NCBI GenBank assembly: GCA_039105265.1
Contig: JAPFFF010000005.1
Location: 1,302,001-1,366,000 of the forward strand
Direction of reading: 5' to 3'
DNA: 64,000 nt
Source of the DNA: Tritrichomonas musculus
Taxonomy: Eukaryota; Parabasalia; Tritrichomonadida; Tritrichomonadidae
Under the pieces are notes generated by a model that was not told the DNA's origin, did no database searches, and worked only from the letters and a program-made list of their open reading frames with translations. The position numbers and the translations under genes were made by a program. Positions 19,315 to 28,491 of the stretch are shown here, piece by piece (within the stretch, counting starts at the first letter, position 1; each line of letters opens with the position of its first letter).

Positions 19315-20310
19315 TTATGCTAGCATTTTCTTGACAATATCCACAATTGGTGTGTCCGGCCTTTTGGTGTATTCTGAAAGCATTTCTTTAATTTTAATTT
19401 CATTACTTTCTTTTCGATGTTGATTGCTTTGCAATCTTTCTTCCGCAGCCTTTTTTTCTCGTTGAAGTCCAATAACATCTTTATTCATGTCCTGAACTTC
19501 AATTTCAATTTTTCGGAGTTCATTCAATTTGCTTTCGAGAACTTCCTTTTTCTCATTTTCAACTTTTTGAATATCTTCAAGTTTCTTTTTCATTAAAGCA
19601 TCTTTTTCGTTTAATTCTTCTTCACTACATTTAATTTGTTGAATATTATCTTCAAGTCCAGCAATCACTTCTGCTAAGTCTATCTTTTGATTTTCAATTT
19701 GCTTAACGATAGCAGAAATATCTGAAAATTCTGAATTTTTTTGGTGAATTAGTTCATAATGAGCTGCAGCAACGCTTTTAAGTTCTTTTCTTTGTGTAGC
19801 TATTTCATCAAGTTGTTTTAAAAGGTCTGATCTTTGAAGTCTTAGCTCTGTCATCTCATCAAGTAGCTTCTCACTTTCTTCGTTACACTTTTTAAATTCT
19901 TTTGCTTTTGCTCGACGCATTTTATTAACGAGTTCAGAAAACTGATCTTCATTTTGAGTTACAGAAGATGAATCCGTAACCATTTCTCTGTGTTTTTCAA
20001 GTAAGCTCGAGCTCATTTCATCGTATTGCTGTTTTATTTTGCTAATCAAAGGGCGACATACAGTGAACTCATTAATTAATTTTTCAAAAGCTCTTTTATA
20101 AACATTAACTCGATCAGAATCACTGTGAGCAGCTGCGTTTTCTTTTTTTATAAATGCTTGCAATTGTTCGAGAAAATTTTGTTCGTGAATTAATGGCGGA
20201 TTTGACCTAACAGCTCGCGCTGAATGAGGAACAGTAGATTTATGGATTGAATTTCCAATCCTTGGATTTGTTGTTCTAGGTTTTGATGGTGGATGAATTT
20301 TGTCGTTCAT
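19315..20310 (-). CDS. TSNAXIP1-like coiled-coil protein (flagellar)
   Basis: The 331-residue protein has a basic disordered N-terminus, then a segment at about residues 45-115 (FLEQLQAFIKKENAAAH, RVNVYKRAFEKLINEFTVCR, LISKIKQQYDEM) that fits the N-terminal domain of translin-associated factor X-interacting protein 1. The remainder is a nearly continuous coiled coil (about 130-320) rich in Lys, Glu and Gln. Relatives of this domain are found in flagellated and ciliated eukaryotes and associate with axonemes. It lies in the same region as clear ciliary genes. The assignment rests on one motif and general architecture. Confidence 0.6.
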   Translation of the reverse strand: MNDKIHPPSKPRTTNPRIGNSIHKSTVPHSARAVRSNPPLIHEQNFLEQLQAFIKKENAAAHSDSDRVNVYKRAFEKLINEFTVCRPLISKIKQQYDEMSSSLLEKHREMVTDSSSVTQNEDQFSELVNKMRRAKAKEFKKCNEESEKLLDEMTELRLQRSDLLKQLDEIATQRKELKSVAAAHYELIHQKNSEFSDISAIVKQIENQKIDLAEVIAGLEDNIQQIKCSEEELNEKDALMKKKLEDIQKVENEKKEVLESKLNELRKIEIEVQDMNKDVIGLQREKKAAEERLQSNQHRKESNEIKIKEMLSEYTKRPDTPIVDIVKKMLA

Positions 20311-20567
20311 ATTATCAAAGAATTTTTTATACGTTAATTAATGAAGGTAATTTTTTTCACCTTTGTTTTTGAAATAAAATTTTACAAAATCTTTATGTAA
20401 AAATCAAATATAATTGCTATTTTAAATATAAAGCCGTATCAATAAGATAAGATTCACAATAATTATAAATTATAAAACAATTTGAAATCTATTGATGTAT
20501 ATCATCTGGAGACCGTTTAAAAGTGTCTATTTGCTTTAAAAAAAAATAGTAAATATTGCTCCAATAA

Positions 20568-20960
20568 ATGGCAAATACAATACCAGAAAATGTAGGAAAA
20601 TCCGGAATCAAACTTATAGGTATCGAATCAATTGAAAATGGACAACTAGCAAATGTTATTAGTCAAATTGAAGAATATTCTACTGCATTAACTCAAAATT
20701 TTGAAGCAACAACAAAACAGATTAAGCAAAAATTGGATGATGGTGGATCTGTAGCAATTTTATCTTTGCAAAAACTAATAGAATCAAAAAATGCTTTCGA
20801 TGAAATGGTAAATAAAAATTTTCAAGCCACAGAAACATTATTAGACGAATTAGATGGCGTTTTAGACTCATTAAATGAACTTGATGAAATCCAAGCCCAA
20901 GTTAATCAGTTATATGATACAGTTGTTACATTTGAGCAATTTGTTAAGCATCCTGTTTAA
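20568..20960 (+). CDS. Small coiled-coil protein, BLOC-1/BORC subunit-like
   Basis: This 130-residue helical protein has heptad-like segments (LANVISQIEEYSTALTQNF, TETLLDELDGVLDSLNELDE, VNQLYDTVVTFEQFV). Size, two long helices and the closing LDELDGVLDSL...VNQLYDTVVTFEQ resemble small BLOC-1/BORC subunits, which work in lysosome positioning and biogenesis. The next gene encodes Vps33, which acts in the same endolysosomal system, though gene order alone is weak evidence. It is divergent from the TSNAXIP1-like gene (257-bp spacer). Confidence 0.55.
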   Translation: MANTIPENVGKSGIKLIGIESIENGQLANVISQIEEYSTALTQNFEATTKQIKQKLDDGGSVAILSLQKLIESKNAFDEMVNKNFQATETLLDELDGVLDSLNELDEIQAQVNQLYDTVVTFEQFVKHPV

Positions 20961-21138
20961 CTGATATATTTAACTATCTATTTTAATATATTGTCTTTTC
21001 ATATTGAATAAAAATTTTAATTAGCCAATCAAGTTATTTGTACGCTTTCATAAAAAAGCGCTCGTGAAAATTAAAAGTGATCTACAAAAAATAGCAAAGA
21101 AAAAAATATCAAAAAATTAAATTATAAATGAAATATAT

Positions 21139-22905
21139 TTATTTAACTGATTTTGCAGCAACACAAGGACAAACAGATTCAATTAATTCTCTTCCATTGG
21201 TGATTTCAGTTGAACCAACGTGGAATTCATACCTGTTCTTGAAAATGGTCTTTCCCATTTCATTGAAAAGAGATATTTCAGTTTGGGTTATGCCTCCAAT
21301 AACAAAAACCAAGACTTTTCTCGTTTGAATTCCCGTATCAGTTTGAGGAACTGTACCAGATATTTCGTGTGGGATTTTCATCTTATTGAGAAGTTTATCA
21401 ACAGGATATCCCTTTTCCCAATCGCCAAAGAGTGCACTTTGAACAATACGATGCATAATTGGAACATATCCATCGTATCCTTTATTAATATCTTGAAATG
21501 ATGATTGACTTGGAACAAGAAGACGGAGAGTTGAGTCAAGATCTTTAAATTTGGGAGTCTGCTTGAAATTAAGTTTAGAAAAGAAGCTTGAATCATTTGA
21601 AAACAAACCTGATTTCTCGAGTCCAATAAGATCAGAAGTTGCTTCAAATCCACAATATCCAATAATGCGACGTTGCAAGTCTTCAACATTTTTGGCAGAT
21701 ATCTCATCTGGTGAAACAAGTGATGCAAAGCAAAGTAAACGAAGTGCTTCAATAATACGACCACCACCAATCAATTGCTTTATGATTGTTAAGTCTAATG
21801 GATTCTGAATTAGAATGCTATACTCATAATTATATATATCAGCCATAAAGTTTTTCTGAGATAAAATCTTATTAACAAGATTTTGATGGAGTTCAAGAAT
21901 AGGCTTTTCATCCTTTAGTTTTACAGCTCGTTTGGCAATTGGACCATACTCAACAGTTCCTAAACTTGCTTGGAGGTCGCTTAAAACTTTTTGGATTAAT
22001 GCTAATTGATCAGTGAAATGTTGAGATGTGTCTGCAACTGACATTCCTCTTAAAACTTTAAAATTGTCATCGTTTAAATCTGAAAAAAGAACTTCTGTTG
22101 TGTCTGGTTGATCTTGTATTTCGATACCAAATGGTAGCTTAAAGTATCCATATTCGTAATCAAAAAGATCATCAAGAAGACCACCATAATAAAATTGTGA
22201 AGCGAGCGGAGTAACAAGGTCAACAGTACGATCAATAATGAAAATATCATCGAACTGGGGATCTTTGAAGTTTGAATATCCACATTGATTTTTCATTTGC
22301 TCAAGCAAAGTAAAAACTCTTTGTGACATTTCACCAGCATAAAACGTACGCTCAACACCACCAGTAAATAATTGAAGTTTCAAAAGTGATCGAGCAATTG
22401 TATAAATATCGTTAATGTCATTTTGAATAAAGCAACGGCTAAAGCAACGTGGTGATGGAACCAAAAACATGTTTTCTTCCAAAGGTATAATTTCAAGAGG
22501 TAGTTCAAGCGTTGTGATGTCAAGTCCAGAACGATCGATTTCTTCTTGGCATGATGTTGTAACGCGAGGAATTAAAACGATATATAATTTGCAGTTTGTA
22601 ACTAATTTGAGAAGTTCCAAAACTCTCCTAACTTCTTCGTTGTCGTCGAGACAAAATGCGCAAAAGCTTCCTGTATGTTCACTTCCATTTTCTGGTGAAA
22701 GTTCTTCGAAAAAAAGAGTTTTTGAGAAGTAAGAAGATAAATCTGTTATAAGAGAAGTTGGAATTGCTCGTCGAATAAATGAAAAGTTTTTACTTGAATA
22801 TGAAATAATTCGAGGTTCAGGAATTCCTTTAATTAGTTTTTTCATATCATCTCCAGCGATTGTTTGAAAAATCGAATAGATAGTTTCTTTGATTTCAGTT
22901 GTCAT
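21139..22905 (-). CDS. VPS33: Vps33, Sec1/Munc18 subunit of HOPS/CORVET
   Basis: The 588-residue length and motifs fit the Sec1/Munc18 family. FDDIFIIDRTVDLVTPLASQ and YYGGLLDDLF are the Vps33 signature block, and VLVFVIGGITQTEISLFNEM near the C-terminus is the family's closing motif. The vacuolar Vps33 type is favoured over Sly1, Vps45 and Sec1 because of IDRTVDLVTPL followed directly by the GGLLDDLF segment. It would bind SNAREs within HOPS/CORVET tethering complexes at endosomes and lysosomes. Convergent with the small coiled-coil gene at 20568-20960. Confidence 0.85.
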   Translation of the reverse strand: MTTEIKETIYSIFQTIAGDDMKKLIKGIPEPRIISYSSKNFSFIRRAIPTSLITDLSSYFSKTLFFEELSPENGSEHTGSFCAFCLDDNEEVRRVLELLKLVTNCKLYIVLIPRVTTSCQEEIDRSGLDITTLELPLEIIPLEENMFLVPSPRCFSRCFIQNDINDIYTIARSLLKLQLFTGGVERTFYAGEMSQRVFTLLEQMKNQCGYSNFKDPQFDDIFIIDRTVDLVTPLASQFYYGGLLDDLFDYEYGYFKLPFGIEIQDQPDTTEVLFSDLNDDNFKVLRGMSVADTSQHFTDQLALIQKVLSDLQASLGTVEYGPIAKRAVKLKDEKPILELHQNLVNKILSQKNFMADIYNYEYSILIQNPLDLTIIKQLIGGGRIIEALRLLCFASLVSPDEISAKNVEDLQRRIIGYCGFEATSDLIGLEKSGLFSNDSSFFSKLNFKQTPKFKDLDSTLRLLVPSQSSFQDINKGYDGYVPIMHRIVQSALFGDWEKGYPVDKLLNKMKIPHEISGTVPQTDTGIQTRKVLVFVIGGITQTEISLFNEMGKTIFKNRYEFHVGSTEITNGRELIESVCPCVAAKSVK

Positions 22906-23167
22906 TTTGATTTTGGCACTTTTTATGATGATGAAATGTTATTAACAAAATTTTCTTAAAACTATTCAATTTTCGATTAACTCTCAAATAAACGTGCGCC
23001 AATCTCTATGTGTTATCTAATCACTAACTCCATCAAGTAAATTTAGTAATATTATTTTGTAATATTATTTTTTTTAAACAGGATTTAGCTTAAATCGAAT
23101 GAATGAAAAGCATGCAAATATAATAAAATAATTTATAAAAATAAAAATACATACAATTTATATTATA

Positions 23168-24454
23168 TCATTCAACTTGTAATATCCGAGCATTTTTTTG
23201 TCTTGATGACATTGCTTTCCATTGTCTTACTGTATTGTCTTTCGATGATGTCATGATTCGATCTCCAGTATAATTATATTCAGCATTAAGTAAAATATCT
23301 GTATGGCCTTGTAGAATCTCATTTCTTATACCAGACTCTGCATCCCAAATTGCACAAGTGCAATCGTCAGAAGCAGTAAGTAATTTGTTGCTTTGGGGTG
23401 AAAACTGAACTTTTGATACTTCATTTTTATGTCCCTCGCATGTAAAAACAAGATTACCAGTCTCTGTACTCCAAACTTTGGCTGTTTTATCTGATGATCC
23501 AGTAGCCACAAGTTTTCCATTATTAGAAATATTAGCAGAAACTACAGCGCTTGCATGATCTCTTAAAACATGCAAAGCAATTGTTTGTCTAACATCCCAA
23601 ATTCTCGCTGTTCCATCATGTGACGCTGTAACAATTTGTTGTCCATTAGTACTGAAATATGCGCCGGACAAATCTTGTCGATGACCTCGAAGGGTAGCAA
23701 CACAGTCACCTGTGCGCCTATCCCATAATTTGGCCGTTTGATCAAATGATGAAGTAAGAAGAAGATCTGATCGGGGCTGAAAATCAACAGTGGGTATTGT
23801 ACCTGTATGCTCTTCAAGTAAATGAAGGCAGCTTCCTGTTTCAGTATCCCAGATTCTGCATGTTGAATCAACTGAACCAGTTGCGATATATCTTGATGAT
23901 TGATCAAATTTGATTGTAATAACCTCTTTTGTGTGGCCTGTTAGAATATGAAGACTTTGTGAAGAAACAACATCAAAGATACGAGCAGTTCTATCGAATG
24001 AAGCAGTTCCAACAAGATTACCAACAGGAAGATTAAAGCAGCATGAATAAACAGCATTTGTGTGTCCAACAAATGTTCCAATTGTTTTCCCACTTTCTGT
24101 TTCATGAATTTTTACAGTTCTATCATATGATGATGTGAGAAAAAGATCGCCACTTTTATTAAAGCATGTATGAATAATTGGCATAACGTGTGTTTTGATA
24201 ACTTTCTGTAGATGAAAATCACTAAATTCAATAAATTGAGCATCACGGACTTGTTTTAATGCATTTCTAAGATTTGCTTCGTGACGAGGTAGAAATTCAG
24301 AATTTGAATCCATAATTTTTAAAGCTAAAGATGGAATATCAACAACAGGTGTTAATTCAGGAAGATCAATTTCACGCATCTGGTCAATATCACCATCAAG
24401 ATATTCAATAATTATGCCTGGAGGATAAAAACGTGCATGAAGTTTTTGGAGCAT
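23168..24454 (-). CDS. DAW1: DAW1/ODA16 outer-dynein-arm assembly WD40 protein
   Basis: The 428-residue product starts with the DAW1-specific N-terminus: LHARFYPPGIIIEYLDGD, which parallels the YYPPGIMLEY of animal DAW1, then the KVIKTHVMPIIHTCFNKSG lead-in. Eight WD40 repeats follow, with the GSYDRT/TASFDRTARIFD/SVDSTCRIWD series ending in TSSKDNTVRQWK. Length is close to the human 415 residues. ODA16/DAW1 is an IFT cargo adaptor that brings outer dynein arms into the flagellum. Its neighbour, 127 bp away in divergent orientation, is B9D2. TCAATT lies 5-10 nt before the ATG on the coding strand. Confidence 0.92.
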   Translation of the reverse strand: MLQKLHARFYPPGIIIEYLDGDIDQMREIDLPELTPVVDIPSLALKIMDSNSEFLPRHEANLRNALKQVRDAQFIEFSDFHLQKVIKTHVMPIIHTCFNKSGDLFLTSSYDRTVKIHETESGKTIGTFVGHTNAVYSCCFNLPVGNLVGTASFDRTARIFDVVSSQSLHILTGHTKEVITIKFDQSSRYIATGSVDSTCRIWDTETGSCLHLLEEHTGTIPTVDFQPRSDLLLTSSFDQTAKLWDRRTGDCVATLRGHRQDLSGAYFSTNGQQIVTASHDGTARIWDVRQTIALHVLRDHASAVVSANISNNGKLVATGSSDKTAKVWSTETGNLVFTCEGHKNEVSKVQFSPQSNKLLTASDDCTCAIWDAESGIRNEILQGHTDILLNAEYNYTGDRIMTSSKDNTVRQWKAMSSRQKNARILQVE

Positions 24455-24581
24455 AACAAATTGATATAAAAGTGGTTACATTTTTGACACAAATAAAAAT
24501 AAATTTTAAACGTAACTTCTGAAAATTCACCCGTTAGTTTTTCATTTCAAAAAAAAAACAGCAACAAAATAAAATTCGAAA
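24455..24581. promoter_or_regulatory. Shared promoter of DAW1 and B9D2
   Basis: This 127-bp spacer lies between two divergent ciliary genes. Inr-like motifs are TCAATT (minus strand, 24459-24464) and TCATTT (plus strand, 24542-24547). CACCCGTTAG at 24529-24538 is a GC-richer patch between them. Confidence 0.5.
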
Positions 24582-25118
24582 ATGTCACAAACAGCTGATG
24601 CTTATTTCATTGGTCGAATTATCGGATCATCAGGATTTAGTGAAGGTACATTTTGTCGTTGGTGGATTGTTGCTGGGCAACAATGGAAATTAATGAATGG
24701 CATTGAGAGAGGACAAACGCAAACTGATTGCCCAAATGATTCATCAGGAACTTGTATTTGGAGCCACCCCATTGATGTATACTATGAATTTACTGGTATA
24801 CAAGGTTGGCCCAAAATTTCTTTTGAAGTATGGGAGCATGATTCTCTTGGCAGATCTTTTCTTGGAGGTTATGGATTTTGTGCACTTCCTATGTCTCCAG
24901 GAAATCATGATATTAGTGTTCATTTATGGAGACCAGTTGGTACATTTGTTGAAGATTTGACAGCTAGTTTTATAGGTGGTTCTCCCCATTTAAGAAGTCA
25001 AGAACTTGTTCACACGCCAAATGATAGATTCCGTCTTAAATCTGAAAGCGCTGGAACAGTTCATCTTAATATTAATGTTATTCTCGGAAGAACAGCAAAC
25101 TTTCAAGTGGCATTTTAA
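24582..25118 (+). CDS. B9D2: B9D2, transition-zone B9 (C2-like) protein
   Basis: The 178-residue protein is one B9 domain matching B9D2 along its length: YFIGRIIGSSGFSEGTFCRW, the WKL..G...GQTQTD block, WSHPIDVYYEFTGIQGWPK, FEVWEHDSLGRSFLGGYGFC, WRPVG and GTVHLNINVILGR. B9D2 works with B9D1 and MKS1 in the MKS module of the ciliary transition zone, gating entry into the flagellum. Its neighbours DAW1 and MAPK15 are also ciliary. Confidence 0.95.
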   Translation: MSQTADAYFIGRIIGSSGFSEGTFCRWWIVAGQQWKLMNGIERGQTQTDCPNDSSGTCIWSHPIDVYYEFTGIQGWPKISFEVWEHDSLGRSFLGGYGFCALPMSPGNHDISVHLWRPVGTFVEDLTASFIGGSPHLRSQELVHTPNDRFRLKSESAGTVHLNINVILGRTANFQVAF

Positions 25119-25348
25119 GGATATTATTTTTTTATTTATTTATCATTTTATCTTTCTGATTTTATTTAAACAATTGATTCTATGTAAATTTTTTATGGAA
25201 GAAGTAACTAAGTACAAATCAAAAATTATTAATAAACGCATTTGTTTAAAAAAAAAGGAAAAAAAAAAAAAAAAAAGTATAATGTGTGTATATATTATAT
25301 TGTATTTATAAATTATTGAAAATGAGAAATAACAAAAAATAATTTGAA

Positions 25349-26443
25349 TTAGCGTGTAATTGGAACTTTTTCCAATGGTTTTACCTGTTGATCTGCTGTT
25401 TTGGAGAGAAAGTTCTTATAAATTTTGTTTCGATAATCTTTAACAGAATATCTTTTATTATCACTGAGAGATAACTTGAGTGGAGTGTCACATGCTAATT
25501 CTTCTTCAGGGTTATGAAATTGAGCTACAAATTTATGTTCCAAAGCATCTTGGACTGTCATCCTATGATCAGGGTTAAAAACAAGTAATCTTTTAATAAA
25601 ATCTATTGTATCATTATCTGCTTGTGGAAGTTTTTGCTCTAATGTTAATCGGGGCTGATTATGTTGTAAGTTGGCAATCATGGTATCAGCAAATTCTGAG
25701 TGCATTGAATCAATATCTGCTTGACTTGGATGTCCTGTAAATGCAACAACGCGTTCCATTTGATCTAATGTAGAATTACCAGGGAATAATGGTCTTCCAG
25801 CATAGAGTTCAGCTACTATGCATCCAACTGCCCACATGTCAACACCCTCATTATAATAATTTGATCCAATAATTAACTCTGGTGATCTATACCAACGAGT
25901 TGAAACATATTCTGTCATAACATTTTGACATATATTCCCCTCATTTAAAGTTCTAGCAAGGCCAAAATCACAGAGTTTAACTGTTGAGTCACTGTTAATC
26001 AAAAGATTTGATGGTTTAAGATCACGATGAATTAACTTACGAGAATGAAGATATTTCAATCCAGCAAGTAATTGCCAAACTATATAGCGTTTATGTACAT
26101 CCATAAGGATATTTGCACGAATGACTGAGTGAACATCGCTTTCAAGAATTTCAAATACAACGTAGAGATCAAGGTTATTAACAGCTTTTGAAACAGCTAA
26201 AAGTTGAACGATTCGAGGATTTCCTTCCATCTGTTTAAGGAAAGATATTTCTCGAAATGTTCTTTGTGCATCTGTAGCGTTTCTAAAGGCTCCAAATATC
26301 TTTTTTAATGCAACGAGTTGATGTGTATTTTTGTCCATTGCTTTCCAAACAACGCCATAAGCTCCTTTACCTATCTTTTGAATAATTTCAAACCTGTTTG
26401 TAATATGTTTGTCAATGCGTTCTACATTATCTGTGTGACTCAT
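25349..26443 (-). CDS. MAPK15: MAPK15/ERK7-type MAP kinase
   Basis: The 364-residue kinase has GKGAYGVVWKAMDK, the catalytic lysine in ALKKIF, HRDLKPSN, DFGLAR, and a TEY activation loop (VMTEYVSTRWYRSPE). The block ALKKIFGAFRNATDAQRTFREI is diagnostic for ERK7/ERK8 (MAPK15). The long C-terminal extension of animal MAPK15 is absent; only about 45 residues follow the kinase domain. In several protists and animals this kinase sits at basal bodies or cilia and controls ciliogenesis. It is convergent with B9D2. Confidence 0.9.
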   Translation of the reverse strand: MSHTDNVERIDKHITNRFEIIQKIGKGAYGVVWKAMDKNTHQLVALKKIFGAFRNATDAQRTFREISFLKQMEGNPRIVQLLAVSKAVNNLDLYVVFEILESDVHSVIRANILMDVHKRYIVWQLLAGLKYLHSRKLIHRDLKPSNLLINSDSTVKLCDFGLARTLNEGNICQNVMTEYVSTRWYRSPELIIGSNYYNEGVDMWAVGCIVAELYAGRPLFPGNSTLDQMERVVAFTGHPSQADIDSMHSEFADTMIANLQHNQPRLTLEQKLPQADNDTIDFIKRLLVFNPDHRMTVQDALEHKFVAQFHNPEEELACDTPLKLSLSDNKRYSVKDYRNKIYKNFLSKTADQQVKPLEKVPITR

Positions 26444-26990
26444 TTACGAAAATTTTTTTGTAATCTGTTAACAATTTAACACAATTGAAAAATCAAATAA
26501 AGTATTCAATATTGCCTTGTTAAAAAAAAAGATTGTTATTTTATTATCAATTAAAACAAAAGAAAATGATGTGCAAGATAAAATATTAAATTATCGAAAA
26601 AAAAAATAAAACAATATTTTTGAAATAAAATCTTTTATTTTCAATACTTTAAAAATCTAAAACGAATTGGAGCATAGAAAAAGTTAATAGAAAGAAATTG
26701 ATCGAATTCTATTAATCGAAAGCTATAGAAAAATCAAATCTAAAGCTAATGTCAAATTTAATTGGGACTTTATAATTAACACATTCAAACTTAGTATTAT
26801 GATTCGATTTAGATTATCTTCACGATTAAAGTCAATGAAGCAAATATTTGCTATACAATAGCAAGTTTAAAAATAATAATAATAAAACACTTAATTTGAT
26901 AATTGAATAAAGAGCAAGAAGAAACTAATATGATCTGGATATATTGCATATATAATAGCAAAATCCATATTTGATATCAAATAATTTGAA
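26444..26990. other. AT-rich spacer, no gene seen
   Basis: This 547-bp gap lies upstream of MAPK15 and downstream of the coiled-coil gene. It consists of AT-rich sequence with short A/T runs. I see no RNA gene, ORF or repeat. Confidence 0.5.
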
Positions 26991-28274
26991 TTAGTCAATT
27001 GACTGAGCAATTGCATCTGTTACTTCAGAAGAAACTTGATAAAGCTCTCCACCTTCCAATTTTTGATTACTATCATTTTCTGTAGGAATATCTATATTTT
27101 TTTCACTTTCTGAATTATTTGATGCTGTATTTAATGAATTTTGGCTTAAGTTTTGAGAATTAGATAGTGAGATATTACTGCTTTTGTTTTGCATTGTCTT
27201 TTTTACTTTTGGAAATATAAGCATTGGAAGTTTTTTGCCTGGTCGGAGATCTTCAGAATCATCAAGAACAGCAACGGGACGTGATACCACTTCGTTTGAA
27301 GGATGTTTGTATGGTTCAAGAGGTTTTGGTTTGGTTTTCAAAACTGCTAATCTGTGATTCATAACATCTTCATCTTTTCTAATTTTTTGGAATAAAAAAT
27401 TTCTTTCTCCTTCACGCATGAACTTATATTGTTCAACTTCTTGCTTTTGACGAATGATTGCTGCATTTTTTGCTTCATAGTAATCTTTTTCATATTGAGC
27501 TTGCGCATTTTTAGCTTCTGATTCCTCAAGACGATGAACAGTCTCATGAATATATGCCGCTTTTTCAAGTTGATCATTCTGAATCATTCGTGCCTCAAGT
27601 GTTCGTTGACGTATTAAGTTTGCTGATGGTTTTCTATATAGTTCAACTTTATTATTTTCCCAATCTTCATCAAGAGCTTTCAAATTTTCTTGTCCTCTTT
27701 TATCAATTTCAACCAACTTATTTTCGGTTTCTTCATCAAATTCTTTGATCTCTTTTTCCCATTTCTCTTTATATTCTTGAATTACTTTTTCAAGATCAGC
27801 AATATCTTGATTTGGTGGATCAATTGGCTTTCTAGAACGGTATGTATCTATTACAAAATTTCTTTTCGCAACTGCTTTCCTCGCTTCTGAATAATCACCT
27901 TTGCAGGCAAGATCTTGTGAATAAATTCGAAGATGAGTAGCAAGTTTCATTAAAAATTGGTTATCATATTCATCTAACTTGTGGGGTTCTTCAATATTGT
28001 CTCGAATAGAAATGCACTCTTGATCATTTAATAAGTCATATGCTTTTTGAGATGATGTTGTTCCTTTATTTTGTTTACTACGTGATGTACTAATAGCAGA
28101 TGATCGTCGCGAAAGTGAAGAGTTCGGATGAAATAACGGATTAGATTTAATATCAGCATATCCTCGGAACTCTGCAACTGGTACTGCTGTTGTCGCTACA
28201 AGTTGTTGCCACCGAGGTTTTATTCTTGGAGGAAGAGGTTGAGTTTGAGATAATCGTTTCGTTCTATAAGCCAT
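26991..28274 (-). CDS. Coiled-coil protein of unknown function
   Basis: The 427-residue protein has a basic, Ser-rich N-terminus (SLSRRSSAISTSRSKQ), a helical segment (about residues 105-145; KLATHLRIYSQDLACKGDYSEARKA, which looks like a helical hairpin), a long charged coiled coil (about 150-315) and a Ser/Asn-rich acidic tail. It resembles a family of trichomonad cytoskeletal or flagellar coiled coils in general style, but no named family is recognised. It is divergent from the PH-AGC kinase (217-bp spacer). Confidence 0.7.
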   Translation of the reverse strand: MAYRTKRLSQTQPLPPRIKPRWQQLVATTAVPVAEFRGYADIKSNPLFHPNSSLSRRSSAISTSRSKQNKGTTSSQKAYDLLNDQECISIRDNIEEPHKLDEYDNQFLMKLATHLRIYSQDLACKGDYSEARKAVAKRNFVIDTYRSRKPIDPPNQDIADLEKVIQEYKEKWEKEIKEFDEETENKLVEIDKRGQENLKALDEDWENNKVELYRKPSANLIRQRTLEARMIQNDQLEKAAYIHETVHRLEESEAKNAQAQYEKDYYEAKNAAIIRQKQEVEQYKFMREGERNFLFQKIRKDEDVMNHRLAVLKTKPKPLEPYKHPSNEVVSRPVAVLDDSEDLRPGKKLPMLIFPKVKKTMQNKSSNISLSNSQNLSQNSLNTASNNSESEKNIDIPTENDSNQKLEGGELYQVSSEVTDAIAQSID

Positions 28275-28491
28275 TTCAATTTATACGTTATTATTCATTA
28301 CAAAAATTAACATTATTTGTATGAAAAAAAATTTTAATGCGAAAATTATTTGGTTTAATCATCCGATATCGATTTAATGTTAAATAATAACGAATATTGA
28401 ATTTTTTATTTAAAAAATAAAGGTTATTCAAATTTGAATGAAAAGAAAAAGCCTTTCTAAATTCAGAAACATTCAAAAAATATTATTTAAA

